Shown here one piece after another: positions 12,161-25,100 of a stretch of 64,000 nt of DNA. The translations under genes and the position numbers were made by a program. A model generated the notes under the pieces. The model was not told where the DNA came from. It saw only the letters and a program-made list of their open reading frames with translations, and did not search any database. This DNA is from Hymenoscyphus infarciens (taxonomy: Eukaryota; Ascomycota; Leotiomycetes; Helotiales; Helotiaceae). The first letter of the stretch is position 1, and every line of letters begins with the position of its first letter. The stretch lies in NCBI GenBank assembly GCA_001414345.1, contig LLCB01000066.1, forward strand, positions 1 through 64,000, written 5' to 3'.

Positions 12161-12726
12161 GGTACGGACGTTCAACAAATGCTATGAGCGGAGGATTGAG
12201 GTGCTTATGTGCAGTAGAGTTTGTGTTACCTGATCGGAGATCTTAGATAAGGAAGATACCCAAAGGCTTTAAAGAGTTAAGTGGTTTATTTTAAAGTAGA
12301 ATAGAGGTTATTTGCAAAATAAAGCACTCCCCCAGAGTAGTAGATTATGAAGTTCAAGTTATACGGGTACAAGGGAGAGTTTGAGATGTAGTATTATGCT
12401 GATAAGGAAAGTGGTACTTTTAAGTGTTCCAAGTTTCTTTTTACCTGAACGGTTCATTTATACAGAGTCTAAGGTTGAACGTTTACAGTTTTAAAGTAGC
12501 GGCAGCGCTGTAATTATAGCAGGACAGCTACGAGATCCGGAAAGACTCCCAACTTAAGCGAAGAAACCAAGAGGCATAGAGGGATGAGGTACTGCACACG
12601 GTAGTTCCATCCATAGTGCTAGTTGTATAGATGCGACTTTCAAGTTTGAAAACTTGAGGAACCTTCACCACGCCCTTGCTTAGACAGGGCGAGTAAGCAG
12701 GGTCTATTGAAGAAGACCTCAGGCTT
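12161..12726. other. Intergenic, no gene recognised
   Basis: Base composition is normal and not RIP-mutated. No convincing coding frame, RNA gene or repeat is seen. It separates the Copia end from the 3' end of the gene at 12727. Confidence 0.5.
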
Positions 12727-15700
12727 TTAGGGATTTGGACACACTTTTCCTAGCCACGCCGATCGATCCCTCGGTCTCCGCTCTGGTGGAAGCTGTATAT
12801 TCTCCTTTACAATCTGTGCCAAATACCTCCATTTCGCAATGATTTCCGCCCATTCTTGGGGATATATACCTCCTGTACGATCTTCACCTCTAAGTATGTC
12901 TAGCTGATCGCAAACTTTGCCCATCGTTTTTACAAGTCCAGGAGAGGGAGCAAAGCTCTACAATGCATCAGCAGACATTCTCCGCATCGAGTCAAACACC
13001 AAGAGGTGATGTGTGGATAAAACATGGCGATCAGCTATCGGGTTTGAGAGATTGAATAAGGGGGGGGGGGTTGTTATGAAGAGAAAAGTTGCTCACACTG
13101 GCACAAAATATAACTCTTGCACACAACTTATCAAATGAGCTTGCGGCTTCATCATCCAGTATTATCTTATTGCAATCCACACCTGCTCTGGTAGATCGAA
13201 GCATATTCCCTGAGATAGCGTTATAAAAAGCGGTCTTAACTAGTTCCATATTTTCGTATTGGTCTCCAAGTCCCGTGTCGTGGTCGTTTGTTGGTTTGGC
13301 GAGAAGCATTCGGCAGTAATCAAGGTTAAGTGCAATGTTATCAAGCATTGTCAATTCCTGAAGGTCACCACTATCTAGCCTTTTGTTTAGATTGTGAATG
13401 AAAATTCTTGTCCCTTGACTGTTGAAGCTCTCCGAGTCAGTATTGCCTTTTCTGGAAATATGTCTGAGGGGTATGGAAGAGACAGAGTCATGAGAGGAGG
13501 AACTAAGCTATCTGAGAAGGAAGACCCTATCGAAATAACCCGAAAGAGGAAATAATAACTCGGAGACTACCCACTTCCAGCGTAGAAGATCTTGACGTTG
13601 TGACATAAATTGTAGCGGGATGTCTACAGTAGGAAGCGACAAATCGACTGTTAGAATTGATGTGACCGCTCTCTCGTGTTCGTATACGGCTTCCTCTAGT
13701 GGGCGTATGATGAATTTGAATTTTTTGGCAGCGCGTGTGAACCATGATCGAGGAGAACCACGACGAGGTTTCTCAATGATCTCCATTATTTCTTCAACCA
13801 CAACACTTGAGTGGTATTTTTGAGTTTTCCAGAAGTCCTCCCTAGCATTCGTACTTTGAATAAACCCTCGAGCCCACTGTAGGTGTGCTCTCTCTTGAGG
13901 AGTCATAGCTGCGAGTTCCGTTGTCGTGGACGCTGTGTTGAATTGTTTAATGTATTCCCCTCTTAACTTGTTGTAATCCTCGGTGACTTGAAGCTTAGCT
14001 GCGTATTCTACACCAGAGCTATCTTTGACCTTCCACCACGTAGTAGTCCATTTTCTGGGAGCACTTAACTGTACCAATTGCTTAAGTCCATATTTCTTTA
14101 TGGCAACATCCTAAACGACAAATCAGTCTTAGCTCTGAAACTCTCAGGGTTAACAAACCCAAAACTCCTCTTGTTGTAGCTGCTCATGCATATAAACAGT
14201 AGATAAGAACTTTTCTTGCGTCAAGCTGATGGGCGGTTCTTTAAGTGTATATCTTGGGTTTCGCGTGTGATCATCAGCGATTGTTGGCTGTGAATGATCT
14301 CTGAATCAGTTTGGGAATTTCCAGAAGTATATCGAAGCGGGAAATGAGTCTTATTCATTCTAGAAGAACCAGAAAGAAGGAATAAATTCGGAGAATACCC
14401 ACCCAAGTACGATATGCATAACCAAGACGTCCCCCCTCTTCGCTTTTAAGCAAAGGTCCTATGAGCCCACCAAGGACCTCCGAGAGCGTCAGGTTCATGT
14501 TGAAGACCCAAGAGTGTAGCAGCAAATACTTACGGAGCATTCCATAGACCAGCCGTGCTCTTCCACCGCTTCTCCTTCTATTATTGGTTTAAACATGGTT
14601 CCTCTCTGAGAGCTTAACCAAGGAGGGTTGTCTAGTACACTTTCCCGCCGTGCAGACCAGAAGGCGTGCATAAGTTCGTGCAGGAGTGTAACAGCAATGA
14701 AATACTGGGCGCCGAAGATATCGCAGTCAGGTGCAATTGAAGGATTGTGTTGGAAAAGTCCTTCTATATCATCTGTCTGCAAGTACACGATGATTTTTTC
14801 CAGAAGACTATGAGGCTGTGGTTTTATTGATCTTGTCAACCCGTGGGTTTTTGCACCTTGAACAGTTGTCTTGGCTTCGTTTACCTCCAACCCAATACGG
14901 CCTCTATTCATGAAATCGAACGTTATGCCATAATAATTCTGGAGTTCTGAGGTATACCTCTCTCTTGCAGCTTCAGCCCTCATCGCCGCAATCTCTGGTA
15001 AGACTCCTTCCAAATGATGCACCATGTACAATGAGTCAAGTGCGGTGTATTTTTCACCATCTGGCCTCAATCTATCTGGCACTCGGCGAACCTCTCCTAG
15101 CAAAAGGGTTTCTAGCTGTTGTTTTCTACTCTTAGTGGCCAAGTGTAATGAATAAGATATTCACTTACCCATGGTAGCAATTGCGAACTGGTCAACATTT
15201 TACTTGTCAGTCGACAAGCTGGTTCTAACAGTTTCCAGATGTGTGGATTACTGGCTTCCCACTAGAAGACGGCCGATTCAGCATTGCCTATCAAGATATT
15301 TCTCGGGATTCGGCACAGGATGAACGCTGGGGTTGAGGAATGATTTTGGAGTGATTCTGGAGCGATTTAAGAGAAAGAAAGTGGGAGAACGGTGTCGCTA
15401 TTACTTACATTTCCTTCATAAGGGAGCGGATTGTTAGAGCTCATAGGATATAGTTTCTTCTCGAAACCGTAACCCTTTATTTGATACTTCTTTGCCATGG
15501 CTCGCACACTCTCTTGGGTTTGCCAACGGTTTCTGTCGAGTAGGGGATTCAAGGGATTTGTAAGTGTTGATGGCTTTAGCTGTCTAGAGCTATGAGCGTC
15601 CACTTATGGAGTTATGTTAGTTGCAATTTACTGATAGACGTATTTAGAGTAAAAGTATATGAATTTGCAAAAGTTTTCAAAGAAACCTAGATATGGAATA

Positions 15701-15911
15701 GTAGGTCAGGAGACTATGTTCACTTACAATCAATTAGTTCTTGTGTCGTAAACCCTTGAAGTTGTTTCCTTTGGTATGCTTCTGTTTCGTATTCTCGTTC
15801 AATCCTAGCTTTTTCTTCCTTGGTTGTAGATAACCTGGGAAACCTGTGACCAATTGGGGCTAGTGAGGCCTCTCTTACACCGTAAACAGCGTCATAATCG
15901 ATTTTGGGCAT
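12727..15911 (-). CDS. Multi-exon gene, HELMH-motif protein of unknown function
   Basis: Splice-consistent minus-strand exons are 15911-15728 (ATG of MPKIDYDAVYG), 15602-15409, 15261-15169, 15115-14534 and 14477 to about 14404. Then comes a coding-like stretch from about 14287, a long exon 14110 to about 13545, and later exons ending at 13097 and 12957-12727. Exon 4 carries HELMHAFW, an HExxH-type zinc-binding motif, followed by an EGEAVEEHGWSMEC segment whose Glu could be a third ligand, as in some metallopeptidases. Junctions near 14100-14290 and near 13390-13560 do not join cleanly in frame. The 3' part could therefore be a second gene, or the gene may be damaged. No signal peptide is seen. 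I do not recognise the family; peptidase activity is only a possibility. Confidence 0.55.
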
Positions 15912-16647
15912 GGCGATGATTGTTGCGCTTCCGCATCGCACTGAATGGGTGCACGTCGATAAAATGAGGTTGAAGAAACCTAAATTTCAGAAGAATCGAA
16001 GAAGAACTAAGATGATGCATAGGTGGTTGTGTCACTGATGAACAAAGAGGTTTATATTACAAACAAAACAAAAACGGACTTGGTATTTGTTTTTCATTGG
16101 TTGGTATTCTTAACAAAGAACTAGCCATGACTTCTAGAGAGAAAAAATGTCAATATTACTTGAATAATCTCAAGAACCTTTCAAGTAAATATTGTCAGAT
16201 ATTAGTCTAAACAGCTAGAACAACAGAATCGCTTACCGAAGGACACCTAGTAATAAAAGCTTGAAGCTCTGGGTATTCTACTCCTTTATTTTTAATTCAG
16301 CTGTTTTTTTACTCCTCGTGAAGTCAGCTAAGTGTTAGAGTTTTTCGAAATAATTTCGAGAAATCAAGTAATATACTAGAGATTACGACGATGTCCAAAA
16401 AACACGAGATATCTTTCATAGTTTTTTTGTCGCTGTAACTCCGTCTCTTTAACTGTATTGTTTTAAATACTAATAATGCTTTAATAATACAAATAATTTT
16501 CAGATGAAAACCTATTTCTACTTTAAATAGTCTATGTAAATGCGAATGTTTTTTTATAGATGAAACGGAAATTTCTACCTCTTTTCTCCTCAACATGGCC
16601 TAAATCGCAGAAGCCAAGTATTTATAGTAAAGCTTGTTCTCACTCTA
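15912..16647. other. Upstream region of the HELMH gene, no gene recognised
   Basis: Moderately AT-rich but not RIP-mutated sequence holding the promoter side of the gene ending at 15911. An 80-90 codon minus-strand frame at 16324-16596 has low-complexity composition and no recognisable features. Confidence 0.4.
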
Positions 16648-17417
16648 AGTAAGCAGAAAAGGGATGCGAAGACTTAACACCTGTACGCGGTGTATCCTAC
16701 GAACCTCTAGTAGTCCTATCTTGTCCCTAGGACTGTCTATAGAGCTAAGTTTGAGTTAAAAGGCGATATAGTAATACCCCTTTTTATAACCGTTAGAGTT
16801 TTAGGCCTCTTAACCTTCTACAAAGAAGCCACGTTATATATAGTAATATACTAGATATTAGCGAAAAAGACCTATATAGCTTATTTACTTAATAGTAGTA
16901 TCCGCGAACTACTAAAACGAACTAATTAAGAAAGCTCTTAAAGTCGATTCTATATATCCGCTAATACTAGAGAACTTCTACTCTAGATATACTATAGAAT
17001 TATATATAACTCTAAGAAGGCGAGGGCTATATACTAACCTAAGATTAGAGATAATACCTATAATAGTTATTCTATATAGTTAGTATATACTATATTTAAG
17101 TTAAGAGAATTACTAGAAGAGGTAAAAGACCTCTAGTAATAGTGATAGAGTAATTAGAAGAGGCCTAGGTAGTATAAATAGGAGTATAGACGTAGAAGGG
17201 TTTTTATAACTAGATAATAGATTCTCTACTATTTATATTAGTAGATATTTAAAGTACGTTTAATAGTGCTTTAATAAAGTAGCGAAATATCTCTTAGAAG
17301 GTATAGGACCGTAGAGTAGAGAACCGATTCTCTAGTAGTTATAGAGAACTAATTCTCTACTATTTATATTAGTAGATATTTAAAGGGTATTTAGTAGCTC
17401 TTAGATAAAGTAGTAAA

Positions 17418-17743
17418 TATGACGGCATGCCGTCATCCTAGATAGCTAGGAGTATCTGCTATATATAAGGTTTTAGTAGTTATTATCTTATATTATCTAT
17501 TTTAGAAAGGTTACGTACGTCTAGGCTTTCAGACGTACTTCGTAGGTTCGGGCTTTTATATTAGCCGACGTATGTCGTTGTTCGGTTTTGTACCTCTTAT
17601 ATATAGCAGCCTACTCTCCTAGAGTTAGAAAAGGCTAGTTTAGCCTTTTCTTCTATATTAGAGCCTAGTATTTATATACGTTATTTTGCTAAACGTACTC
17701 CTATATACCTCTTCTATAGTTATATATACTTTGTGCTATTATA
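17418..17743 (+). repeat. 5' LTR (family 1), RIP-mutated
   Basis: The LTR begins TATGACGGCATGCC, including the 14-bp palindrome GACGGCATGCCGTC at 17421-17434, and ends CTATTATA. It has the same length as the 3' LTR but many transitions. Confidence 0.85.
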
Positions 17744-19099
17744 TAAAAAAGCTAAACTCTTCTTCGCTAGTGATAGCCTTAATAATATCTTCTTCGAGCT
17801 TATCGCTGCTCTTTGTTTAGAATTCGATTTAGCCTCGATTTGGAATATTATAATAGTATTCTTAAATAGCTAGGTAATTAGAGACTACCTAGATAGCTAG
17901 TAATACTAGGGTTTAGTGTCTATATAGATAGCTAGTAAAAATCGTATTATAGACACGTTAAAGAAAGTAGGATACGCTAAGTGTCTTTAAGGCTTCTAAT
18001 AACCCTAGATTTAGTAATATAGTTATTATAAAAGCTTCTGAATCTAATCTTACTCCCCCCCTCCTTTTCGACTTTATATCGAACTAGTTCTACTACGAGG
18101 TATTAAATAACCTTCTAGAGCTACCTCTCTTTTTAAAAGATAGACTCTTTAAACCCTCTCTGATCCGCAACCGTATACTAAAATAATAAAGGCTTAGCTC
18201 TCTAAAGAGATAACCTTCTTAAATATAGACTAAATATAGATAATATATAGAAGAGATAGTAGTATATAAAGGATAAAACAATCGATTAGAGAGATAGAGG
18301 ATAAAATTATAAGTAAACTCTAAAGTTAAATCCTACCTCTAAACCCTTACCGATCTAACTCTTATTTGACTCTTCTTTGCTTTTAAAGCTTAAATTTTAG
18401 ACCTCTTTTACTTAAGAGACATCGTTGCTCTTAATGCCTTTCCTCTACTTCTCTTAAATCAGATATAAATCGGATACGAATTAGTTAAAATACGCTTTCT
18501 ATTAGAATGAAACTTAAAAGCGAGCTCTTAGCTAAGTTATCGCTATCTCTCAACTAAACATTATCTGACTCTACTCTAAACTTCTCTTAAACTAAAAGAC
18601 TATGATTACTTGGTTATGAACCGAGTCCTAGCCGCTAGTATAAAGGTTGAAAGAGATAGAAGTAGAATTAAGAAGAAGATTATACTAAAGAAACGTTTGC
18701 TTTTTAAGTATAGCTATACTTAGAGAGAATAGTAATAGTTCTTTTATATATAGGATAAGATTATACCTTAGCTCTAAAACCTATCTACTATACTTAAGAG
18801 ACGCTAGAATTATAACTTTACTAAAATAGTAAACGATCTTTTAGCTATAGATAAGGAGATACGCTAAAACGCTAAGTTACTTATAATCAGTACTCTGGTT
18901 TAAAAGAATACCTCTCTATCTAGCTCTAAGCTCTCTATAATATAACAGCGACTCTTCTTTAAAATCAGAAGATAACAATTAAGTCTTTAAGTATCTTAAA
19001 GGGAATAAGGCGGCCTATAGGCCTAAGTAACACAGTTCCTATAACAGTACTAATAAATGTTATACCTAAAACTGTACCCCTTTTTGTTATCTTGAACTT

Positions 19100-19735
19100 T
19101 AGATAGCATTTTTAATATTCGGCAACAACTTCGCCTTTAACCTATTAAAACCTCTCCTTCTATTGTCCTAAACTTCGGATAGTAAGATAACTTTAGCATC
19201 AACTTCGCCTTTAACCAGCCGAACCTACCCCTTTTATTGTCCCGAACTTCAAATAACAGTTTCAACTTTAATAACTTCGGTATTAAGTTTATTTAACCAC
19301 CTGAAACTACCTCTCCTCTTGTTATCGTAAAACTTTAGATAACAATTTCAACTTCGACAACTTAGCTATAACTTTGCCTTTAACTAGCTAAACCACCTCT
19401 CTTATTATCCTAGACTTCAGATAACAATTTCAAACTTTAATAACATTCAGCAATAACTCTTTTATTTTAACTAGCTAAAAACCCCCCTTTTATTATCCCC
19501 AGTTACTTAGATAAGAATTTCAAATACGACAACTTCGGCAACAACTCTTTTAACCAGCTGAAACTACTCCTTTTATTGTCTCGAACTTCAGACAGCGAAA
19601 CTCTAACAACTCGGCTATAACCTCGCCTTTAACTAGCCGAAACTACCCCTTTTTATTATCCTAAACATCAGACAGCATTTTCAAATTCGGCAACAACTCT
19701 TTTGACCAGCCGAAACCCCACCGACTCCAGCAAGG
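19100..19735 (+). repeat. Minisatellite inside gag-only element, about 8 units
   Basis: Eight imperfect units of about 80 bp are seen, recognised by AACCAGCCGAAAC-like blocks near 19139, 19212, 19295, 19380, 19469, 19553, 19632 and 19703. This is the longest of the three homologous arrays in the window. Confidence 0.75.
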
Positions 19736-20579
19736 AGTCTTTCTTACAGTCTTTACATTCTTTCTTACTTTCTTTCACTTCTAGCCGGGCCAGAAGTTCC
19801 TTTTTTCGTTTATCGAAGCGGATGCGAATCGGTTCAAATACGCTCTCCATCAGGACGAAACTTAGAAGTGAGCTCTTAGCTGAGTTATCACTGTCAATCC
19901 CGACCGAGCACTATCCGACTTTACTTTGAACTACCGCGACCTGAGTTTAGACGAATCGGATACGAATCGGTACGCTCTCGAAAGGATAGTGACCTCTTAG
20001 CTGAGTTATCACTGTCATCTACGACATTATCGACTTTTCGGTTTAGACTTTACTCTGAATACCCGCCGACCTCAGTTCAGACGAACTTACACTCTTTTTT
20101 TAATTTTGAATTCTTCGAATCGGATACGAATCGGTACACCCACGAAGTGAACTCTTAGCTAAGATATCACTGTCACCTACAACGTTACCTCTCGATGTTC
20201 GCCTCCGACTCTGCTTTAAACTTTTTCTAATTTTACTCCGAACTTTTGAACTTTTGAACTTTTTGAACTTTGAACTTTCTCCGACTGCTAGACGGATCGG
20301 ACTACACTCTTTTAGCGGACGCGAATACTTGCTTTTAATATTAAAGGATTAGAAACAAAGTCTCTTTGCAAGCATCTACGGTTACGATTCAGACCTAAAA
20401 TCGACATCTCGACATCTCGTCTCGCTTATAATATTACAATAAACAAAGCATCTTCGAACCCGGGTCAGCTACGATTTAGACCCTAATCTACCTTCTCGCT
20501 TATAACAAAATCAACAAATACAACAAATATGACAACACTTATACCATCCCGATTTAGCCTTGAACAATAAGAGAGAGAA

Positions 20580-20612
20580 GACTCGGGACGAGTCTTTTTC
20601 AAGGGAGGGGGA
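20580..20612 (+). promoter_or_regulatory. Hairpin plus polypurine tract before 3' LTR
   Basis: GACTCG (20580-20585), loop GGA and CGAGTC (20589-20594) form a perfect short hairpin. AAGGGAGGGGGA ends at 20612, directly before the LTR. It is the intact form of the element seen at 2014 and 28727. Confidence 0.75.
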
Positions 20613-20938
20613 TGTAACGGCATGCCGTCATCCTAGATAGCTAGGAGTATCTGCCATATATAAGGTTTCGGCAGTTGTTGTCTTACATTGTCTGTTTTAG
20701 GAAGGTTACGTACGTCCGGGCTTTCGGACGTACTTCATAGGTTCGGGCTTTTGTATTAGCCGACGTATGTCGTTGTTTGGTTTCGTACCTCTTGTATATA
20801 GCAGCCTACTCTCCTAGAGTCAGAAAAGGCCAGTTTAGCCTTTTCTTCCGTATCAGAGCCTAGTATTTACATACGTCATTCTGCCAAACGCACTCCCATA
20901 TGCCTCTTCTGTAGTTGTGTGTACTTCGTGCTATTATA
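20613..20938 (+). repeat. 3' LTR (family 1), not RIP-mutated
   Basis: TGTAACGGCATGCC start and CTATTATA end. CA and TG dinucleotides are abundant, unlike the paired 5' LTR. Both internal hairpins (GTACGTCCG/CGGACGTAC and AGAAAAGGC/GCCTTTTCT stems) are intact. Confidence 0.85.
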
Positions 20939-21183
20939 GTAAAATACTCTTTAGAAGATATAGGATTATAGAGTAGAGAGAATAGAAGATAGAACTAGGA
21001 AACTTAGGTTAAGAATATATTAGAGGATAGTTCTATATAAGATAGTATACTAGAAGACGATTATTATTAGTCCTATATAGAGGAGAGCTAACTAAGCTCT
21101 TATAAGAGCTATTATAAAGAACTAAATTAGTTATTTATAAGAATAACTAAAAATATTAAATTCGAATTAGAATAAAGAGAATA

Positions 21184-21661
21184 TATAATAGTACGCTATC
21201 CTGGATTATTATATAATAGTACTATTCTAAATTGTCGGTATTCGCGAAACTACTAATACTCTTAAGCACTACTGATACCTCTGATATCTCTAGGGCTAAG
21301 ATTATAAATAACTGATACTTATACGAGCGAAGTGCTAAAGGTATTAATATCTGATATTTATATATAGAAGGGATTAAGATTTAGATATTATATATTTAGC
21401 TTTCTAAAGGTTTAGAGGTTATATATTTAGCTTTTCAGCTCTTATTATTTAGTATTAGCTATATTAGACAGGGCTCGGTTATTATTATTATTAGAACTTA
21501 GAAGCTTTTAACCTCTTATATATAGACGTTTATATTTAGTATAAAAGAGAGACAGTTATTATTTTCTTCTATATTAGAGCCTTATATCTACTTATATTAT
21601 TTAGTCTTAAACACACTCTTATATACCTCTTCTCCTATAGTATATATTTTATACTATTATA
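21184..21661 (+). repeat. 5' LTR of Gypsy element (family 2)
   Basis: A 478-bp LTR beginning TATAATAGTACGC and ending ACTATTATA. A relative occurs as a solo LTR at 39778-40171. Confidence 0.85.
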
Positions 21662-22199
21662 TAAAAATAATAACTCTTCTTCGCTAGTAATAGCCTTTAT
21701 AATATCTCTTTTAAGCTTATTATTGCTTTTTTTATTTCAATTTCGATTTAGCCTAGAATTAGACTATAATAATATATCCTTAAATAGCTAGGATTCTAGA
21801 GATCTCTTAAACAGCTAGTAATACTAGAGTTTAGTATCTATATAAATAGCTAGTAAAAATCGTATCTTATATATTAAAGGATTAGAATATACTAAGTATT
21901 CCTAAGAATCCTAATAACTCTCTCTATATAGGGATTACTATATATAATATAGATAGTTAATAATATAAATAGTTATTTAGAAAACTCTTAAATCGCTCTC
22001 TTTACTCTCTTCTAATTTAATATTTAATATATTAGAATCTAGAGCAACCTTAAGTCTCTCTTAAGCTCTACTCCTAAGTATAGAGCCTCTCTTTAGATAA
22101 TAAAGTTAAGCCCTTACTAAAAGGTCTCTAACTTAGTACTATACTCCTAAGAATACTAAGAAGCCTAAGAATAATAAAGATAAAGGCTTAGTACTTAGA

Positions 22200-25100
22200 A
22201 GCTAGAGAGATTAATAAGACTTCTCTAATATAGACAAGATATAAGGTATAATCTAAGCTATAGAGGCTAAGAATTAAAAAAAAGAATAGAGAATTTTAGA
22301 ATAAGATAATTAAATCGCTTAATTATTAGACCTAGTATAGTAAATCAGTTAATAACTACTAAATAACAACTATAGTCTAAGTCCTATCTAACTTATATAA
22401 ACACCTCCTTCTATCTCTTCTAACTATTATTAGAGATAAGACTCTACCTCTAATATTCCTTCCTTATAATAACCTACTCTACGCCTATAACCTAAAAGTA
22501 CTCTAAAAGCTCTTTAATCTATTAAAAGTAAAATTATAAAGAAAATTAAACCTTTAGATAATAGTACTTCACCTACTTATAAGCAATAGAAGATATCTAT
22601 ATATAATAGACTCTAAGTAAACGCTAACTATTACTATATACTTAAAACTTATAAAGCCTTTATTTAAGAAATAACTATAAAACTTACTAAGAACTACTTA
22701 GAGCTCTAATATAAGTCTAATATAAGTAATATAGCTTTTAAAGATTAATAAGATATAATTAAACTCTTTAATTCCTACTTCTTAACTAGTTATAAGAAGA
22801 AGAATACTTAGAATAAATTTTAAGCTTTATAAATAAGTAGAAAGAGTTATATAAGAGAAACCTTTTTAGATTTTAGAGTATACTTTTTAAGTATAGTTAT
22901 ACTTAAAGGAATACTAGAGTTAGAAAGATTCTACTAAATATAGAATAAGATTATGTTATAGCTTTAAGGTAGCTCTACTTTAGCTAAGAGAGATTAGAAT
23001 TATAATTTTAATAAGATAGTAGTATATCTTTTAGCTTTAGATAAAGAGAAGTACTAAAATATAGAGTTATCTATAACTAGTACTATAGCTAAACTAATAA
23101 GTATAACTTTATTATTTAAAAAGATAAGTACTTTTTAATTCTTATCTAGCTCTACTTTAAAAACCTCTTTACTTTTATATAAACTTAATCCTATATCTTA
23201 GAAGATTTTATAAACTCTTAAACTATTTTCTACTAATAAAAAATTAAAGACTATATTAATAGACTAAGTCCTTACTAGTACGAAGTATTACTATTATAGT
23301 AAGCCTAGGTATTTTAAACCTAATTACTCTAATCTTTCTACTATTAATAAGATAGATAATTAACTTAAAGAAGAATAACTTTTTAAAAAGTACTTTAACT
23401 CTAAGCTAAGTTAAGAGGAAAACGAAGAAGCTTAGGTAAAAATTCCTTTCTAAGCTTATATAAATATAATCTAGCTAGACTTAATCTTTCTAAGCTTATA
23501 AGAGGAAAATAATTTCTTATAAATACTACTCTTAGTATATAGAGATATAGTATTAAAATATAAGCTTTAGTAGATATAGAAGTAAACGAGTACCTATTTC
23601 TAAACTAGTCTCTAGCTTTATACTTATCTAAGATAATAGGTTTAAAGATTTAGAGATTACTATATATAGTATCTATTTATAGATATAATAATAGTACTAA
23701 AAGCTAAGTAACTTAGTTTATATAACTATATCTAAATATTAATAAACGTTATATTCTTAGCTACTTCTTTATTATCTTAGACTTTAGATAATAAGACCTA
23801 ATTATTAGTAATAAATAGTTAAACTACTTTAAAGTCCTTCTTAACCTCTTAAAGAGCTAGATTATTTAGCTAGCTAATTACTCTTTAACTCTCTACTATA
23901 GTAAGGAAATTTTACTTTCTCTTTCTAGCTAGAACTAGAAACCCTTTTTAAATTACTAGTTAAATATAAATTAAAGAGAATATACTATCTAGTAATAAGA
24001 AAGATATAAAAAGTGTAAACTTATAAATATAGCTAAGTTATTATTTTTATCTATAATAATACCTTCTAAAATTTTAATATCTAACTTTAGTTTAAAGCTT
24101 TTATAAACTACTAGTATAGTATTAAAAGGCTAGACTTTATACTCTTTTATCTATAAAATAAGTATAAACGTAATATATTATAATATAAAATAGCCTAATT
24201 TAGAATTTTATATAATAAGTATCTATAAGCTAGATTAGATTATTAACGAGAGATTAGCCTCTTTCTAAGATAATAATAAGATAAGAGCTCTAATATAGAC
24301 CTAACTCTTAAAGTGTTACTTATTTTATAAAGACGTGTTTTTAAAAGTAGCTTCTAATAAGCTCTCTTCTTACTATAAATATAACTATAAGATTACTTTA
24401 AATAAGCTACTTCCTAACTCCTTTTCGCTTCTATATTAATAGTTAATTATAGAGCTTAAAGCTATGAAAGAGTATTTTATAAAGAACCTAGATAAGAGGT
24501 TTATTATTAATAGTAATAGCTCTTTCGTCTCTTTAGTACTCTTTATTAAAAAGGCTAATAGTAATAAGTTATAGTTCTATATTAATTATAGGAAGCTAAA
24601 TACTCTAACTTAAAACAATCTCTATCTAATCTTTTATATTAATAAGCTCCTTTTTAAGATAAGAATAGCTAAAATCTTTACTAAATTAGATATTAAATAA
24701 GCTTTCTATTATATTTAAATAGACTTTAACTTAGAAGAGATAACTATGTTTAGAACTAAGTATAGTATATATAAATATAAGGTTCTTCTTTTTAGACTTT
24801 ATAATAGCTCTACTATTTATTAATATTATATAAACAACGTCTTAATTAACTATTTAAACAACTTTTATATTACTTACTTAAATAATATTTTAATTTATTT
24901 AAATACTATTAAAGAATATAAGGAATAGGTTAGAAAGGTTTTAAACTAGCTCTAAGAAGTAAGACTTTAGGTAGATATTAAGAAAAGTAAATTTAGTATT
25001 ACTAGAGTTAAATACTTAGGATTTATCTTAACTATAAAAGGACTTAAAGTTAACTCTAAAAAAGTAGAGCTTTTATAAAACTAGGTCTAATCTAATACTA

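Larger units (their letters stand above)
17418..20938 (+). mobile_element. Complete gag-only LTR retroelement with TSD GTAAA, half RIP-mutated
   Basis: The 3521-bp element has 326-bp LTRs at 17418-17743 and 20613-20938 and perfect GTAAA duplications at 17413-17417 and 20939-20943. Its layout is the same as the copy at 8286-11656: leader, gag-like region (about 18080-18960), minisatellite (19100-19735), hairpin plus polypurine tract (20580-20612). No pol is visible. The left LTR and interior to about 18800 have almost no CA/TG, whereas 19680-20938 is nearly untouched. The two LTRs therefore differ mainly by C-to-T and G-to-A changes confined to the left copy. Confidence 0.88.
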
